Assembly (NCBI GenBank): GCA_024734495.1
Contig: JALMQS010000225.1
Coordinates: 9,551,094 to 9,615,093, forward strand
Length of the DNA stretch: 64,000 nt
Direction of reading: 5' to 3'
Origin: Forficula auricularia
Lineage: Eukaryota > Arthropoda > Insecta > Dermaptera > Forficulidae
Made by a program: the position numbers and the translations under genes
In this document: piece after piece, positions 1 to 11,665 of the stretch
How positions within the stretch are numbered: position 1 is the first letter of the stretch
Layout: every line of letters begins with the position of its first letter
The notes under the pieces: generated by a model
The model's input: the letters and a program-made list of their open reading frames with translations, nothing else
Told to the model about the DNA's origin: nothing
Databases searched by the model: none

Positions 1-585
1 CAATCATTTATAATTTTTATTGTAGTTAATACATGTTTCGGGTCTAATCGAACCCATCCTCAGTTAATTAAAATTGAATTTAGACATTCCTCTATATATA
101 CACTTCACACATATTTATCAACTCTGATGAACAAAGAGAAAGGCAATTAAACCTTGAAAAAACAAAATAAAAATGAAAACTCAGAAAAATTTAATCCCTA
201 GATATAATCTCTATATTGGTTGCTAAGTTTAAAATCAAATTGGGTGTTTAGATTGGAGTCATATTTATTTATGTATAGACACCTATAAACGTTTTATATT
301 AGAGAGTCTATACATAAATAAATATGACTCCAATCTAAACACCCAATTTGATTTAAACTTAGCAACCAATATAGAAATTATATCTAGGGATTAAATTTTT
401 CTGAGTTTTCATTTTTATTTTGTTTTTTCAAGTTTTAATTGCCTTTCTCTTTGTTCATCAGAGTTGATAAATATGTGTGAAGTGTATATATAGAGGAATG
501 TCTAAATTCAAATTCAATTAACTGAGGACGGGTTCGATTAGACCCGAAACATGTATTAAATACAATAAAAATTATAAATGATTGA
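1..585. repeat. Near-perfect 585-bp palindrome (Penelope-like or foldback element)
   Basis: The left arm (1-280) and right arm (306-585) are reverse complements with few mismatches, separated by about 25 bp. The ends read CAATCATTTATAATTTTTAT and its complement. Near both tips lies a short hairpin flanked by CTGAGGA and GAAAC (35-63 on -, 522-550 on +), which resembles a hammerhead ribozyme core. The left end coincides with the window edge, so the element may extend further. No coding sequence is visible. Penelope-like retroelements are known to carry hammerhead motifs and to occur as inverted copies; assigning this palindrome to them is inference. Confidence 0.8.
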
Positions 586-2688
586 ATCTGTATGTGTGTT
601 TTGTTTTTTATTTTTGATAGTACATTGATTGTTTGTGAGAATAGGGGATTTAGTGAATATTATATTTTAAATAGAAATATGATTATATTATATATATATA
701 ATGTGAAAAAAGTTTTTCTAAAACAGTTGATAAAAAAGGGGTGAATTTATTTTTCTTTTGATCCTGAATAATAAAGTAGAGAGAATAAATTAAAAAACGT
801 CTATTTTCAGTCACACTTTCACTTGAATCAATTATTTATAATGGGGTAAAAAAAATTTAGATCAAAATAGAAAAAATATATAATTAATAAATTATAATGG
901 ATTAGATGATAAATTAATAAATTAGGAAGCACTAAGTTAATAAAATATGAATAATAAATTGTAGTAACATTTACACGCAATAATATATATATATTTTTTT
1001 ATTAGTTAATTCAAATTTTTCTGAATTACATTTGATTCCTTTTTTTCCGAAAACCGTATAATGCGTATTTAATTAGTTTTTGTATATATTAGTGTGGATT
1101 CTTCAGTTTATTTTGAAAGTTTATGAATAACACAGATAAAAAATTATCTCTAGATTAGTTAATAATTAAAAATCCTAAAATAAGTTCTTTTGTTGATATT
1201 TCAAAGACAAAGAATAGAATTTTTTTAACTAGACTTTATTTAATATATGTTTTTATTTTTATTTAAGAAAAAATTCGATAATTAATTTATTTTCAGCTTT
1301 TCCGCATGTATGCATAATACATACATAGAGAATTGAGGAGATTTTAGAGTGTTTTAGTTCGATACGAGATTGGAAAATGAGAGTAGGGGAGACAATTTAA
1401 CTTGGTTATGAATGTTAGAGCTGGCTGTATGGGCTTTGAAAGCTTTTTAATTAATATGATTAAACATGCATATATTAATATAGGAAAAGGGTAACAGAGG
1501 AAAAGTAAATATAGTGGAAAAAAAAATCCAAAGTAAAACATTTATACGGGAGTTCAATTTTCGGTATTTATCTAGCAAGCGATATTTAATTTGCTTTGTT
1601 ACTAACTTCGTCATTACTAATTGAATAAAATAAATATTATTAGAGAATATTATTATTATTATTAATAGAGATTATTATGCTATCACTAACATAAGTTTAC
1701 TTCTCGATAAACCGCTGGAAAACCAGAGTATTTTATTTCAAACAAAAAATTGTACTTTTTTGGGTTCCGTTCAAAAGTAAAACAGGACCCTATGAGTGTC
1801 GCTACAATCTCTATTTTTATGTATCTCTGTCAGAATATTGTAGCTCGTAAATAAGATACAAACTTGGAATTTTCCCGAAATCAAAAATCGTAGCTAATAA
1901 AATTGTAATTCTCAATTTTCTGAGGAGGGTCTAATTTTTTATAGTTAAAAATATATATATATATATTTTTATTATGGGGGACAGTGATGGATTTACACTT
2001 AGGCCGTGAGGCCCGAGCCTGCAAAATTTAAAGAGCGATTAAAATTTAAAAATTGATTTGGCTTAGTTTTGTCGTGATTGTATGAACAAATTTCAGTAAA
2101 GTATTTAAAAATAATTATTAAATTGTTAAACAAAAAGTTTCTTAAGAAAAAATTTTTAAACTCACCATATTTATATTTCTAAAACTGAATTGTTTTTATA
2201 TTATTAATAGATTATAGAAAGCTACCGATTTGGTTCAGCTAATAGGCGGCACATTTGATGTGGGATAAAATATCCCTTTTGAATAAATCATATTTACTTT
2301 TTTTAAATGAATTTTGTCTTAAAATGATGTTGTGAGGGAGCTCCAAAACGACGATGTGATTTTTGTGCCTAATAATATCTCAAGAACCTTGGAAGTTATA
2401 ATGTAACGGTATGTGGTCCTACTCGCATTTGATCGGCTTGTTATTTATTATTTATGTTTACGAATATCTAGTTTATTCAAAAAAATAATGGTGATCCAAA
2501 CTGTTAACCCTCTCCAGGTGCCCTTGCTAAACACCGCAGTTTTTATTGGCTTCGGGGGTGACAGTCAGTAACTTGTGAGTGACCATGGGTTGATGGAGAT
2601 TACCGGGAGCCAAGTTGTTCAAGGATGAGACTGGGGGTGTATTTCACGATTGTGCAAGCTTACGAGTACCCATTTTTATTAAATATTG
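586..2688. other. AT-rich intergenic stretch without a recognisable gene
   Basis: This is very AT-rich sequence with homopolymer and TA runs. I see no conserved coding region on either strand. The part around 1780-1900 shares a phrase (roughly TAGTGTCGCTA...TCTGTCAGA...ATACAAACTT) with 34800-34875 in ctnnbl1 intron 6, so it holds a dispersed repeat of unknown class. A slightly GC-richer piece lies at 2500-2620. Confidence 0.5.
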
Positions 2689-2690
2689 TA

Positions 2691-3004
2691 CTCCCCCCGT
2701 CCCAAATCAGTTGCAACATTTGGTTCAAGAATTGGGCTCCAATTTAAATGCTACATTTCAATATGTTTTCTTTATTTCTTCTACTTTTCATAAATGTAAC
2801 ATTTTTTGGGACAAATTTTTCGAAGCAGCATTTTGAAACTAATTTGGCACTTAAGGAGGGAGTACTTGTCAAGCTAATATTAATTATTGATACCATATCA
2901 ACCTAAAATCTCTGAAAAATATTAAAACAAAATTATAAAATCATCCAAACCAATAATCAGTAGAAAAATATTTAAATGTAGAAACTAATTAGGGACGGAG
3001 GGAG
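2691..3004. mobile_element. Stowaway-like MITE with TA target-site duplication
   Basis: The left terminus CTCCCCCCGTCCC and the right terminus, read in reverse complement, CTCCCTCCGTCCC differ at one base. Each is flanked directly by TA (2689-2690 and 3005-3006). This terminus and the TA target are the hallmark of Stowaway MITEs, mobilised by Tc1/mariner-type transposases. The 314-bp length is typical and there is no transposase. A second end-like phrase (AGGAGGGAGTA) at about 2855-2866 suggests an internal or nested copy. An ORF crossing 2615-2836 runs from outside into the element and looks accidental. Confidence 0.7.
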
Positions 3005-3006
3005 TA

Positions 3007-4184
3007 AAAATTATACTCTTTCAATTTTTATTTGGTCAGCCCCTTCAGAGATTGTAGCCCCCTGTCTATCTCAAGACCTCCGACAATACCTATGGTATGA
3101 CAGTACCTAAGTTTTCTGCACTTTTGAACCAGTTCTTCGAATCGGAATTACAAATGATATTTATACCCGATTGGGTGTATTAAATTCGTTTTGTTGTAAT
3201 AGTAAGCTGGTCAAGTCACAAACGAATTGTTTATATACGTAGTTGATAACCTCGTTTTCTGAGATCGATTGAAAATTTATGAGTAGATATATGGTAAAGT
3301 TCAAATATTTTTTAAAGCAGCTCTGCTAAACCAATTGCAAATAGCTACATTAAAATAAACGTGTGAGAATCTCTGGGGAGTTGCCCTCTTGCTGAGCCAC
3401 CTTATACCCTATGCCCATTAAGGTGTTGAGCTGTCCGCGAAGGCTCTCTGCAGGCAGCCAACCTTAAGGACTAACGAGCCTCCAGGCGCCTTCAGGATGA
3501 TTTATTCATTAATCGGAACACCCCAGAGCAACACTTTCTCCTCTCAGACTCTCCATGCATTATTTGTCCAGACAAATGTCATTCCCAATTGAGGATAGTA
3601 TCATCTTTCACATTCATAATTAATAGAATTTTAATTCATGTCACTTAGATACCCTAAATAGCATCTAAAATAACCAGATACGTGTAAAAGTAATATAGAT
3701 ATTTATTTAATTTCTAGGGATAATCTATATTGGAAGCGAATGCGTTCTTGTCAAAAATATCAACACCAAAACATAGAATTAATAAGCAGTTTGTGTTTGT
3801 AGCATATGTACCATATAATCAATTTTCAATGGCGTATATAACGCCAAGAACCCTGTGGTACGGGGGGGGGGGGGGGCTGAGTGCGAGCAAAAAAAATGTC
3901 AAATCAAATTACTACTCATAGGTGTGACCCTATGTAAAATTTTCTCCCTTCGTGGGGGGAAAGATATTATTTTCATCTCTATATAAAATATGAATTTTAA
4001 TATAAGAATAATTTTCGAAAAAAATGAAATTTTATTTTCCAATTAAAATCAAAAAATTGTTCATAAAATTGTTTTTGCAAAAACATATTTTTTACAAAAT
4101 ATTTGTAAAAATTCAATTTTTTCATCTCTCTATAAAATTCTTAAATACAAGTTTAATGCTCCAATAAACAACTGTTTAAGATTA
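3007..4184. other. Non-coding stretch with a GC-richer island and a poly-G run
   Basis: The part at about 3370-3570 is clearly richer in G+C than its surroundings and looks like a remnant of a repeat, but I cannot classify it. A run of about 15 G residues lies at 3862-3876. The rest is AT-rich. No coding region could be supported. Confidence 0.4.
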
Positions 4185-4197
4185 AAAGGCAATATTT

Positions 4198-4380
4198 TTT
4201 TTTTTTTGGCTTTTCGGCCTTTCTAGCCATAAGCCTAATTACGATACTAGTTATATTTTTTTTTAAATTTGTCTCTACCCCCGGGGGTCAGATTTTAGCT
4301 GGATGCCTCGAGTCGGATTCGAACCCGGGTCCCCTGATTAGCTCGCTGTCACGCTACCGCCTAGCCTATCTGACCCCCCC
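4198..4380 (-). mobile_element. tRNA-derived SINE with 13-bp target-site duplication
   Basis: Read on the minus strand, the 5' part resembles a tRNA gene: an A-box-like TAGGCTAGGCGG and a clear B box GGTTCGAATCC (4315-4325). The 3' end is an A-rich tail (T run at 4195-4207 on +). The element is flanked by the direct repeat AAAGGCAATATTT at 4185-4197 and 4381-4393. Internal RNA polymerase III promoter, oligo-A tail and target-site duplication together define a SINE mobilised by a LINE. Confidence 0.85.
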
Positions 4381-4393
4381 AAAGGCAATATTT

Positions 4394-5729
4394 GAAAATG
4401 AAAGATTTCAATTTACCGATGGTAATAGATTCAAATTTTCCAAGGCATACTTGAAACACAAAATGAGTTCATTAATTAATACTCGTACTATTTTGATAAA
4501 TTTTAATCATGTTCTACAGATGATCAAAAGTTCTCGATAATGACGATTCAATTTTTTTCTTATTTTCCATGATAAGGATATGAGTTGTGCTGTTTAGAAA
4601 ATTCAGCAATGATCAATTTGCTCTTGATGGCAAAAATATATAAAATAAAATGTTTGTTAATTAAAATAATATAATTATTTAATCCGGGTCTTGTATATAA
4701 CAATGTGGTTAAACAAGCTTGAATGGTGATCCATCCGAATGTCTATAGCGGGCTATACGCAAAATGACGTTGGATTGTAGCTAAGTGGATCACATCTTTT
4801 TTCTCTCTTAGTCCAGATTTAAGACTCCACAGACTTTAATAGCATAATCCGCAATAGTCTCGTGATAAAATATCCTTTTCAAATAAAGCGCGGTCAAAAC
4901 ACTTCTCATTGATAGGTCAATTATTCTTTGTTATATCAGTTAGAAAAATTATAAAAATTTGTTTATTAATTAAATGAAGTTATATATTTTAAGGTGAAAG
5001 AACAAATAATGATATTATCGAAACAATATTTTGTACTTAGAAAATTCGGCAAAGAGCCATTGCTCTGAATAAATATAAATAAATATTTATTGATATTTAA
5101 AATATAAGATATAGAAAGAATTATTCTTGATTCTGTTGTTGACTACTTCGCAACAACAACGGCACTTAATCACACGAAACGATAAATAAATAATAACCCA
5201 AAGATAAACGATAAACGATAAAAACCAAGGAAAAACAGAGCACTTTTTCACTTCACTTCACTTGACCCTTCTTGCCACGCTTTTTCTAAAACCTCCACGT
5301 CTTCGTTACTCTCTTCCTTTCGACTCTTAATTCTCTATTAAGACACTAGGCCCCCGAGACAACCGCGCCAAATTTATTTTGGTTACAGAGTAAAATGTAA
5401 AAGTTGAGAAAATATAGGGAGAATATTTCAAGATAAATAATTTAGTGGTGAGTAGAAATACTCCAAAATATCTGTAGAGATCTTGGTAAGTCTCAATTTC
5501 TTCTATAATTAATCGATTTAGTTGGTAAAATATATTTTGAATTAAAACTAAATAGTATTTTCAAAATAGCTATTTTTAATTGTCTCATCCTAGAAAGAAA
5601 GTCTGAAAGATAAATAGACTGACAAAATGCTCGAAGATTATTTTTCTTTACGTTTCATACATTCTTAAAGAACATTAAGCAAAATAATAAAAAATAAGCC
5701 TACGTGTTCTGATGTGGCCATCCACTTGA
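4394..5729. other. AT-rich intergenic stretch
   Basis: No gene is recognised. The segment 5130-5360 is less AT-rich, has a small hairpin around GTTGTTG...CAACAAC and short direct repeats of AAACGATAAA, and might be part of an old element. I could not find matching ends. Confidence 0.4.
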
Positions 5730-6193
5730 CTTTACCATACAAGCTGGCCCCTAAAATTATTTATAATCATGTGGGGTGTGGGGTTAGTTTTTTCATTTTT
5801 CTACTTCTGGGGTCCCACTGATTATGTATACAAAATTTGGTTGAGTTTAGTACAAGGGCCTAGATTTTCATTTTTTGACCCCCGCCCTCCCGCCCCCGTT
5901 TTGGGTGGTTGGTTTTTGCATTTTTAGACTTCTGGGGGTCCACAAAAATTTGGTAACGCACAGACAAGCAGACAACCAGACAGACTAACAGACATTTTGA
6001 CAAAACAATTATTATCTCGAAAAATATAATTTTTTCGATGTTCACTTATTAGAGCTTTTTTTGTAGAGCGAAATGCCATGATTTCTCTCAATTTTTTAAT
6101 CAAAATAGTTTCAGCCGTTTTTTAGATATTTCGAAAAAAAAACACTTTTTTCATGCACGATTACAAAACTTGAACATACCCTGTATGGTAAAG
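5730..6193. mobile_element. MITE-like element, family ending CTTTACCATAC (copy 1)
   Basis: The left end CTTTACCATACAAG is matched in reverse complement by the right end CTTTACCATACAGGG. A second copy lies at 24798-25308 with the same ends and the same interior, including the phrases TTTTTGCATTTTTA, GGTAACGCACAGAC and ATTATTATCTCGAAAAATAT. A partial copy is at about 30905-31060. No transposase is encoded. The superfamily is unknown. Confidence 0.65.
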
Positions 6194-6837
6194 TAAAAAA
6201 AAACGACCTGCCACAAGTATTCCGAATAGTATTGTTTTAATGATAGACAGCAAGTAAATTAATCCACGTCTTAATATATTTCAAAAGTAGTTAAAGGAAT
6301 TCGATTGGTTTGATTTGTTAACGCCTTCGATAATCGAGTCAAAGAGGGAAGGTCAATCAATCATACAAAAGCAATCGATTAGGTCGAAACAAAACACTAC
6401 GAACCCCAACTCTTTAATATTAAAGTCGATGAGAAAGGGAAGAACTTTGAACCAGAACGCGAGAGAGGGAGAATGAGTGAAAGGACTAGATAAACATCGG
6501 AAAATAAACAAAGCAAGAGAGCGCGAAAGTGAGGTTATGGGGTATTAAATATTTGTTATCTTGCATTTTTGAATGATTCAGAACAAAAGGCGTTTGTGTT
6601 ATATTTTGTTTTTTCTAACTTTTTACCTTTTATCTATCTAGAATATTATTTTTTTAATATAAATTTCATGAAAAAGATTGGGTGACGAAATAGAAATCTA
6701 ATCACATGGTTTTTTATGTTTTATATTGGCGAAAATCACGATAGGCGTGACATCTCTTTGAAATATATAGAATTAATAATTACATGTAATGTAGTAGAGA
6801 ATTCACCCCTCCTGACATCTACTGGCAAACTATCGGT
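6194..6837. other. Intergenic stretch without recognised gene
   Basis: The segment 6300-6540 has balanced composition and purine-rich phrases but no convincing coding frame, repeat partner or promoter. The part from about 6715 leads into the repeat family seen again at 14420-14580. Confidence 0.35.
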
Positions 6838-7035
6838 AGTAGTCGAGGGATGATCCGCGATTGGAAGTGGGTGTACACCTCTTTGGAAGTATTTTGGAAG
6901 TACTTGTAAACATTTGAAAGTACTTGGAAATATTTGAAAGTGCTTGGGAATATTTGGAAGTACTTGGAAATATTTGGAATTACCTGGAAATATTTCGGAT
7001 GTACATACTTGGAAATATTTAGAAGTACTTACTAT
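6838..7035. repeat. MITE end followed by a ~20-bp minisatellite
   Basis: The first 60 bp (GATCCGCGATTGGAAGT, TGTACACCTCTTTGGAA) match one end of the palindromic element at 14420-14580. From about 6885 to 7030 follow imperfect tandem units of the form TACTTGGAAATATTTGGAAG, roughly seven copies. The minisatellite appears to have grown out of the internal part of the MITE. Confidence 0.55.
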
Positions 7036-7053
7036 AATTCTTCCATAAAAATA

Positions 7054-7950
7054 AGTACATGGAGCCATCGAGCGATGCACGGTAACTAAATTAAAAAAAA
7101 TACAATATATAGTATACGCCCCCTGGAGCCCCCCCCCCCCCGAAACCACGCACCTTGTCCCCGCCACTGCACCCCACCTCCTGCATCTCCAATATCCTCC
7201 CCAATTTTTGCATTTCTAGCTTTCTAGTGGTCCACATATTATGTGTATATTTGTTTACTCGTACACCAATTTGCCCACATCCGTTCATATTGATAAACAT
7301 TATAATAAAATAAATAGGAAAATAATAATAAAAAAATAATCGTATAGGATCTGAAATGAAAAGATAAAATTAAATAAGATTTGTTTCCAAGTTATATAAA
7401 AAAAGCCACTTCAACCACTTTATTTGTAAACATACCTGTTTTGTTATGAATCCACCTGTAATGTTATGATTTAGACACCTGTTAAAAAATATAAAAATAA
7501 TATTTAATATCTTAAACCAATTATTTTACATGAATTAATGTATACATTGTATTTGAGCTTCGACTTCGGATATTATTTCTCCACCATCGACTGTCCTTGA
7601 TCATATTTTTAGCCCTTGTTTTCAATAAGAGGAAAAAACTAATTAAATAAAAAAAACCTCTTTTCCGATAATTATTCCAATTCCATATTCTTTCCACTCA
7701 TCTAGACACCTGTTATTTGTTTTATAAATTTTATTAAACCATTTATTTTACATGAATTTATGCATACATTGTTTTTGAGCTTCGACTCCGGAGATTACTT
7801 CTCCACCATCGAATGTCCTTGATCATCTTTTAGTCCTTGTTTTTAATAAGAGGAAAAAACTAATTAAATAAAAAACCTCTTTTCCGATAATTATTTCAAT
7901 TCCATTATTCAATCTATCTTCGTTCAATAAATCTATCTAGACACCTGTTA

Positions 7951-7990
<40 letters not shown>

Positions 7991-8528
7991 ATTAAACCAA
8001 TTATTTTACATGAATTTATGCATACATTGTTTTTGAGCTTCGACTCCGGAGATTACTTCTCCACCATCGAGTGTCCTTGATCATCTTTTTAGTCCTTGTT
8101 TTTAATAAGAGGAAAAAACTAATTAAATAAAAAAACCTCTTTTCCGAAAATTATTTCAATTCCATCATTTCTTCATTCCCCATCCAATCAATCCTAGACA
8201 CCTGTTAATTAAATTTTAATATAATATAATAATATTTGTTATAACCTATTAGTGGGTTTTAAAATTAAAAAACCAATTAAAAATAAAAGATAATTGAAAA
8301 AAATGTAAACAAACTTTTTATTGAGATTTTCATCTATCAATAATTAATTTAATTAAGAAAAGATCAATTAAGATGAAGTTTATTGAGGTCCAGAGCTAGC
8401 CAGATCGTTTTCTCATCCTCAAAACTTGTTAAGATATTTTGTTTCATCAAAATCGGTAGAGCCGTTTTCAAAATAGAACAATGATACAAATATACAAATA
8501 TATATACAATGCTTGCTCGTTTAATAAG
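7054..8528 (-). mobile_element. Helitron-like (Helentron-type) non-autonomous element
   Basis: On the minus strand the element starts near 8528 with TTAAACGAGCAAGC, followed by AAAACGGCTCTACCGATTTTGATGAAAC, and ends near 7054 after a hairpin of the type CCGTGCATCGCTCGA. Three more copies share these ends: 18715-19373, 33485-33897 and the start at 46721. The interior holds a GC-rich block (7120-7230) and three tandem units (7472-8194). A 3' subterminal hairpin without terminal inverted repeats fits Helitron/Helentron elements. No Rep/helicase gene is present. Classification is inference from structure. Confidence 0.6.
7472..8194. repeat. Three tandem units (~222-258 bp) inside the Helitron-like element
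   Basis: Each unit begins at TAGACACCTGTTA (7474, 7703, 7936, with a fourth partial at about 8191) and contains TTATTTTACATGAATT, GAGCTTCGACT, CTCCACCATCGA and CCTCTTTTCCGA. Unit two and three differ mainly by a TA microsatellite (7950-7987). Central tandem arrays are common in Helentron/DINE-type elements. Confidence 0.8.
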
Positions 8529-8530
8529 AG

Positions 8531-8564
<34 letters not shown>
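8531..8564. repeat. (GATA)n microsatellite
   Basis: About eight perfect GATA units directly beside the 5' end of the Helitron-like element. Short tandem repeats often adjoin Helentron-type ends. Confidence 0.9.
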
Positions 8565-8569
8565 CATTT

Positions 8570-9224
8570 AGATTCCAGTTAATTAGGGCCCCTGATTTCC
8601 GCTAATATAACGATCGTATCTTCTAGTGTATCTTTTTATCGTATGCCGCATTTTGTTTTATCTAATAATAGCCAAATTCATTCAGATTTGGTCTTTTAAA
8701 AATATATTGAAACCTGGAGTAAACTAAAATTTTGTGAGTAATGCATGATTTCTTCTGACTATCTGGGAAATGTCTGGAATCCAGTACTTACAAAAACTGA
8801 AGAATTGAATATCATAGAAAATTTGTTCTGATTCCAAAATATTTCGAAAAACCAAGATATTCAGGTAAATAAATGTCGTTCTTTCAAAATTCAGAACTAC
8901 CGGTTCATAAGTACAATAAATATTTTTGGACAATTTTTAAACATTTCGGACAATACCATAAATCTTTAAAATCAGCAAAAAGAGCCAGTATACTTCTTCA
9001 GGATCCACAAGTATATTGCCATGCTACACATCTAAGATTCAAAGGGCTTTAATAAACCAACAGCACATTCACCTACCTAAAAATTAACCAGGCTGCATGT
9101 TGCTTAACTTCTGAGATCTATATATAATAATTTTTTTAGATTATTACTAGTTACAAATGTTAAACAACCAAACATATTTTTTAAGAAATAAAAACAAGTT
9201 TCTCATATTATTTGAATTGATTAC
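8570..9224. other. AT-rich stretch, no gene recognised
   Basis: Short open frames are present but none shows family resemblance or coding composition. No repeat partner in this window was noticed. Confidence 0.35.
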
Positions 9225-9507
9225 TGATGGGGATTCAATCGTGGTCTCTTGGCATGTATTCGCGGGGGCGGGTTTCAGGAGTGAGCGTCTCTTTTTTGGC
9301 GTCTCTCTTTTATGGTGTATCTTTTCCCCCTGCTGGCTCTCTCAACTTCCTTTCGCTGGAGCTTTCTTTTTCGCACACACTTGTTTTTATTTTTCTCTTC
9401 TTTGTTTTATGTTAATTATTCTTTTTTACTGCTCATATGAGGCAAACTGCCTCAGAGCATTGTGTAAAGTTAAATTGTAAGAATTATGAATGAATAAATA
9501 AATAAAT
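9225..9507 (+). mobile_element. Probable 3' end of a non-LTR retrotransposon
   Basis: A GC-richer 250-bp body ends in TAAATTGTAAGAATTATGAA followed by TGAATGAATAAATAAATAAA, a microsatellite-like tail typical of LINE 3' ends. An open frame runs through 9157-9480 but its start lies outside the GC-richer body and no domain is recognisable. It is not obviously the same family as the poly-A LINE at 26788-29395. Confidence 0.4.
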
Positions 9508-10588
9508 CCCCTCTAGTCCCCTCCTCTATTAGCAAAATTTACGGAGAGCGTGAATATACATATTTTGCGGTTTTTAACTTTGGGACGTAGAGAAAAACAG
9601 AATAATTATTATTATTGTTAAATTAAATGAGATGCAAAAATTTCTAAGTAATGAGCTGAAACTTAAATTAATATTTATATACTTCTCTTTGGTTGGAACT
9701 CATCTCCGATTCACCATTAATGATATTATAATTTAACATCTTTTCCCCGCTGACTCGAATTTGATTATATTTATTGAAACATAAATACATTTCCCCCACC
9801 TAAAAATAAATGGGTTGACATGGAGTCAGCATAAATTTGATTTGAAAGTTATTTTTCGACTTATGTTTTTTTTCAATGTTATTAAATATTAAAATCTTTA
9901 TTAATGTATTTTATACCAAAATTGAACTGATTTCCAATTCATGAATGCAATTGGAGTTTAACTAAATTCCTCTGGCCTGTTTAACATTTATGAATTCTAC
10001 AACCATATAATTGACAGTTAAAGGAACAATTCAATTGGCTTTTATTATTTTATTCTTAATATATATTTTATTTTACAAAATAATTATGCTAAAAATTGTC
10101 GCTTAAGTCCTAGTCCCTTTGATAGATCTCGGCCAAATGTTTCTTTAAGACCTCGTTTTATTCTATATAATTATGTATTTGAAATTGGTAGTAACCCGAA
10201 ACGGGAGTACAGAAAATATTTCAAATAAATAAAATAATAAAATCACCAATTAAAAAATAATCAATTGATATTTTATTTAATTTTAATACCGTATACGAGA
10301 GAAAGAAAGTGTAGAAATAAGTCATGAGGAAGACCACATCACCTTATTTTGATTTAATTTCTTTATTATAATCGAATAATTAAAATAAGCATTTTGTGAT
10401 TATAGTCTAGAGATAAGTAAGCTTGTTTAGGGTTTTTCGCCTAGGCGGGTAGCCGATTAAGGCTGAAGAGTCCCATCTACCCTTTCCCTATTAGTCGCCT
10501 CTTACGACAAGCAGAGAGTACTGCGGGTCTATTCTAGGCCAAATCCGCAGGGCATTATGAATATATATACTATGATGATAGCGCTATA
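9508..10588. other. AT-rich stretch with one conserved-looking 115-bp segment
   Basis: Most of this is featureless AT-rich DNA. At 10438-10555 lies a balanced-composition segment containing TTAGTCGCCTCTTACGACA and GAGTACTGCGGG. It looks like part of a structured or mobile sequence, but I cannot assign it and it is not a recognisable tRNA or rRNA piece. Confidence 0.35.
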
Positions 10589-10842
10589 CATATCGTCGCC
10601 TTAGAGTATAAACCTGCCAACTCACAACAAGGAAATTTTACAGGGCAGAGAAAAAACAAAGAAAATTTAATATTGTTGTTATGGAAAGAAACTATTTTTT
10701 CACATTTTTTTTCTACAACTTACAATCTTAATTTTAAGTAGCAGTTTTACTTGGACGATACTGCATCTCTTTTTTTTCGAACGGTATTAATATATGATAA
10801 AAAAATGGATTTTGCAGGTTTACACTCTAAGGAGACGATATG
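10589..10842 (-). mobile_element. MITE, family ending CATATCGTCGCCTTAGAG (copy 1, inverted)
   Basis: Terminal inverted repeats of about 28 bp (CATATCGTCGCCTTAGAG... at the left, its complement at the right) bound an interior with TTACTTGGACGAT and CTCTGCC...TTCCTTG phrases. The same element is found in opposite orientation at 29944-30203 and 36018-36273 inside ctnnbl1 introns. A TA duplication is possible but not consistent among copies. There is no transposase. Confidence 0.75.
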
Positions 10843-10849
10843 TCAAAAA

Positions 10850-10960
10850 GGTTCACTTCACAGGGTATCCATTTTAGTACTCGGGTTCGATTCCCGAGAG
10901 GGTGAATATATAATTAAAAATTATCCATTCCATCTCGGATCTAGTAGATAACAACCTCTG
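10850..10960 (+). mobile_element. tRNA-like SINE fragment
   Basis: A B-box phrase GGGTTCGATTCCCGAGAG at about 10883-10899 and the tail-side phrase ATTATCCATTCCATCTCGGAT are also found, in related form, near 36550-36930 and 62090. The A box is weak. I read it as a decayed copy of a tRNA-derived SINE. Confidence 0.45.
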
Positions 10961-11039
10961 TAATTTGCTTACAATTTATTTATTTTAAAATCATTTACAA
11001 ACATGATTATATATTAAAATTAAGAAATTAAAATAATGA

Positions 11040-11665
11040 ATAAATTAAATCAAAAAATAAATGTTGAATAGTTTATTCGTAGGACAACTCTAACTGGATG
11101 TTTGGATGCCGGAACACTCATCCCATGACCATCTGCAAAATTTGTGGCGAGCGTATCGAGTCTTTTCCAATTGTATTCTAAAAAGACTCGAACTGATTTG
11201 AAATTTCGAATAATTAAATTGGAACCTTTCCATTGAATGATCGGCAGACTAATTGTCAATGTTGCAAGGCTTGTTCAAATTTTTGCCTGATTAACCCGAA
11301 GGTAAAGCTTCTTCTCTTCTCGTAGAAGTTTAATGAATTGTCCCAAGGGCGAGGCGGGGTTGGCTGAGCACCCATCCATCAATGTACCACCGGCGGCGTT
11401 GTATTAGGCTTAATTGATTCATGACCAGTAGAGCCCCACAGAGTGGTTGCAACTTTGGCCGAATCAATCATCCGCCCCCCAACACACGGGATAGCACCAG
11501 ATTGCACATATTTGCTTTATTGGCCAAATTGAACCAATCTTTATTGTATATATGGGAGGGCGGATGGGACGAGATGGTTGTTAACGACCCAAGTAGGGGA
11601 CACCACTTGGATGTTCCTGCCATTCGAATTGAGACAGCCGGCCAGTTACATTGAAAATGGACCAT
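11040..11665. other. Unassigned stretch with coding-like composition
   Basis: The segments 11050-11265 and 11340-11660 are markedly less AT-rich than their surroundings. Open frames exist on both strands (77 codons on + at 11421-11654; 69 codons on - at 11050-11259), but none shows a domain or family I recognise. They might be exons of an unrecognised gene or relics of an element. Confidence 0.3.

Noticed and set aside
9157..9480. 107-codon hydrophobic + strand frame as a membrane protein
   Set aside because: The hydrophobicity comes from T-rich sequence and the stretch looks like a LINE 3' end with a microsatellite tail.
10180..10230. Another Penelope-like end (CCCGAAACGGGAG)
   Set aside because: GAAAC is present but no CTGANGA box or matching stem lies at the right distance.
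10438..10555. Possible rRNA fragment (TTAGTCGCCTCTTACGACA)
   Set aside because: The resemblance is confined to a short phrase, and no flanking rRNA-like sequence is present.
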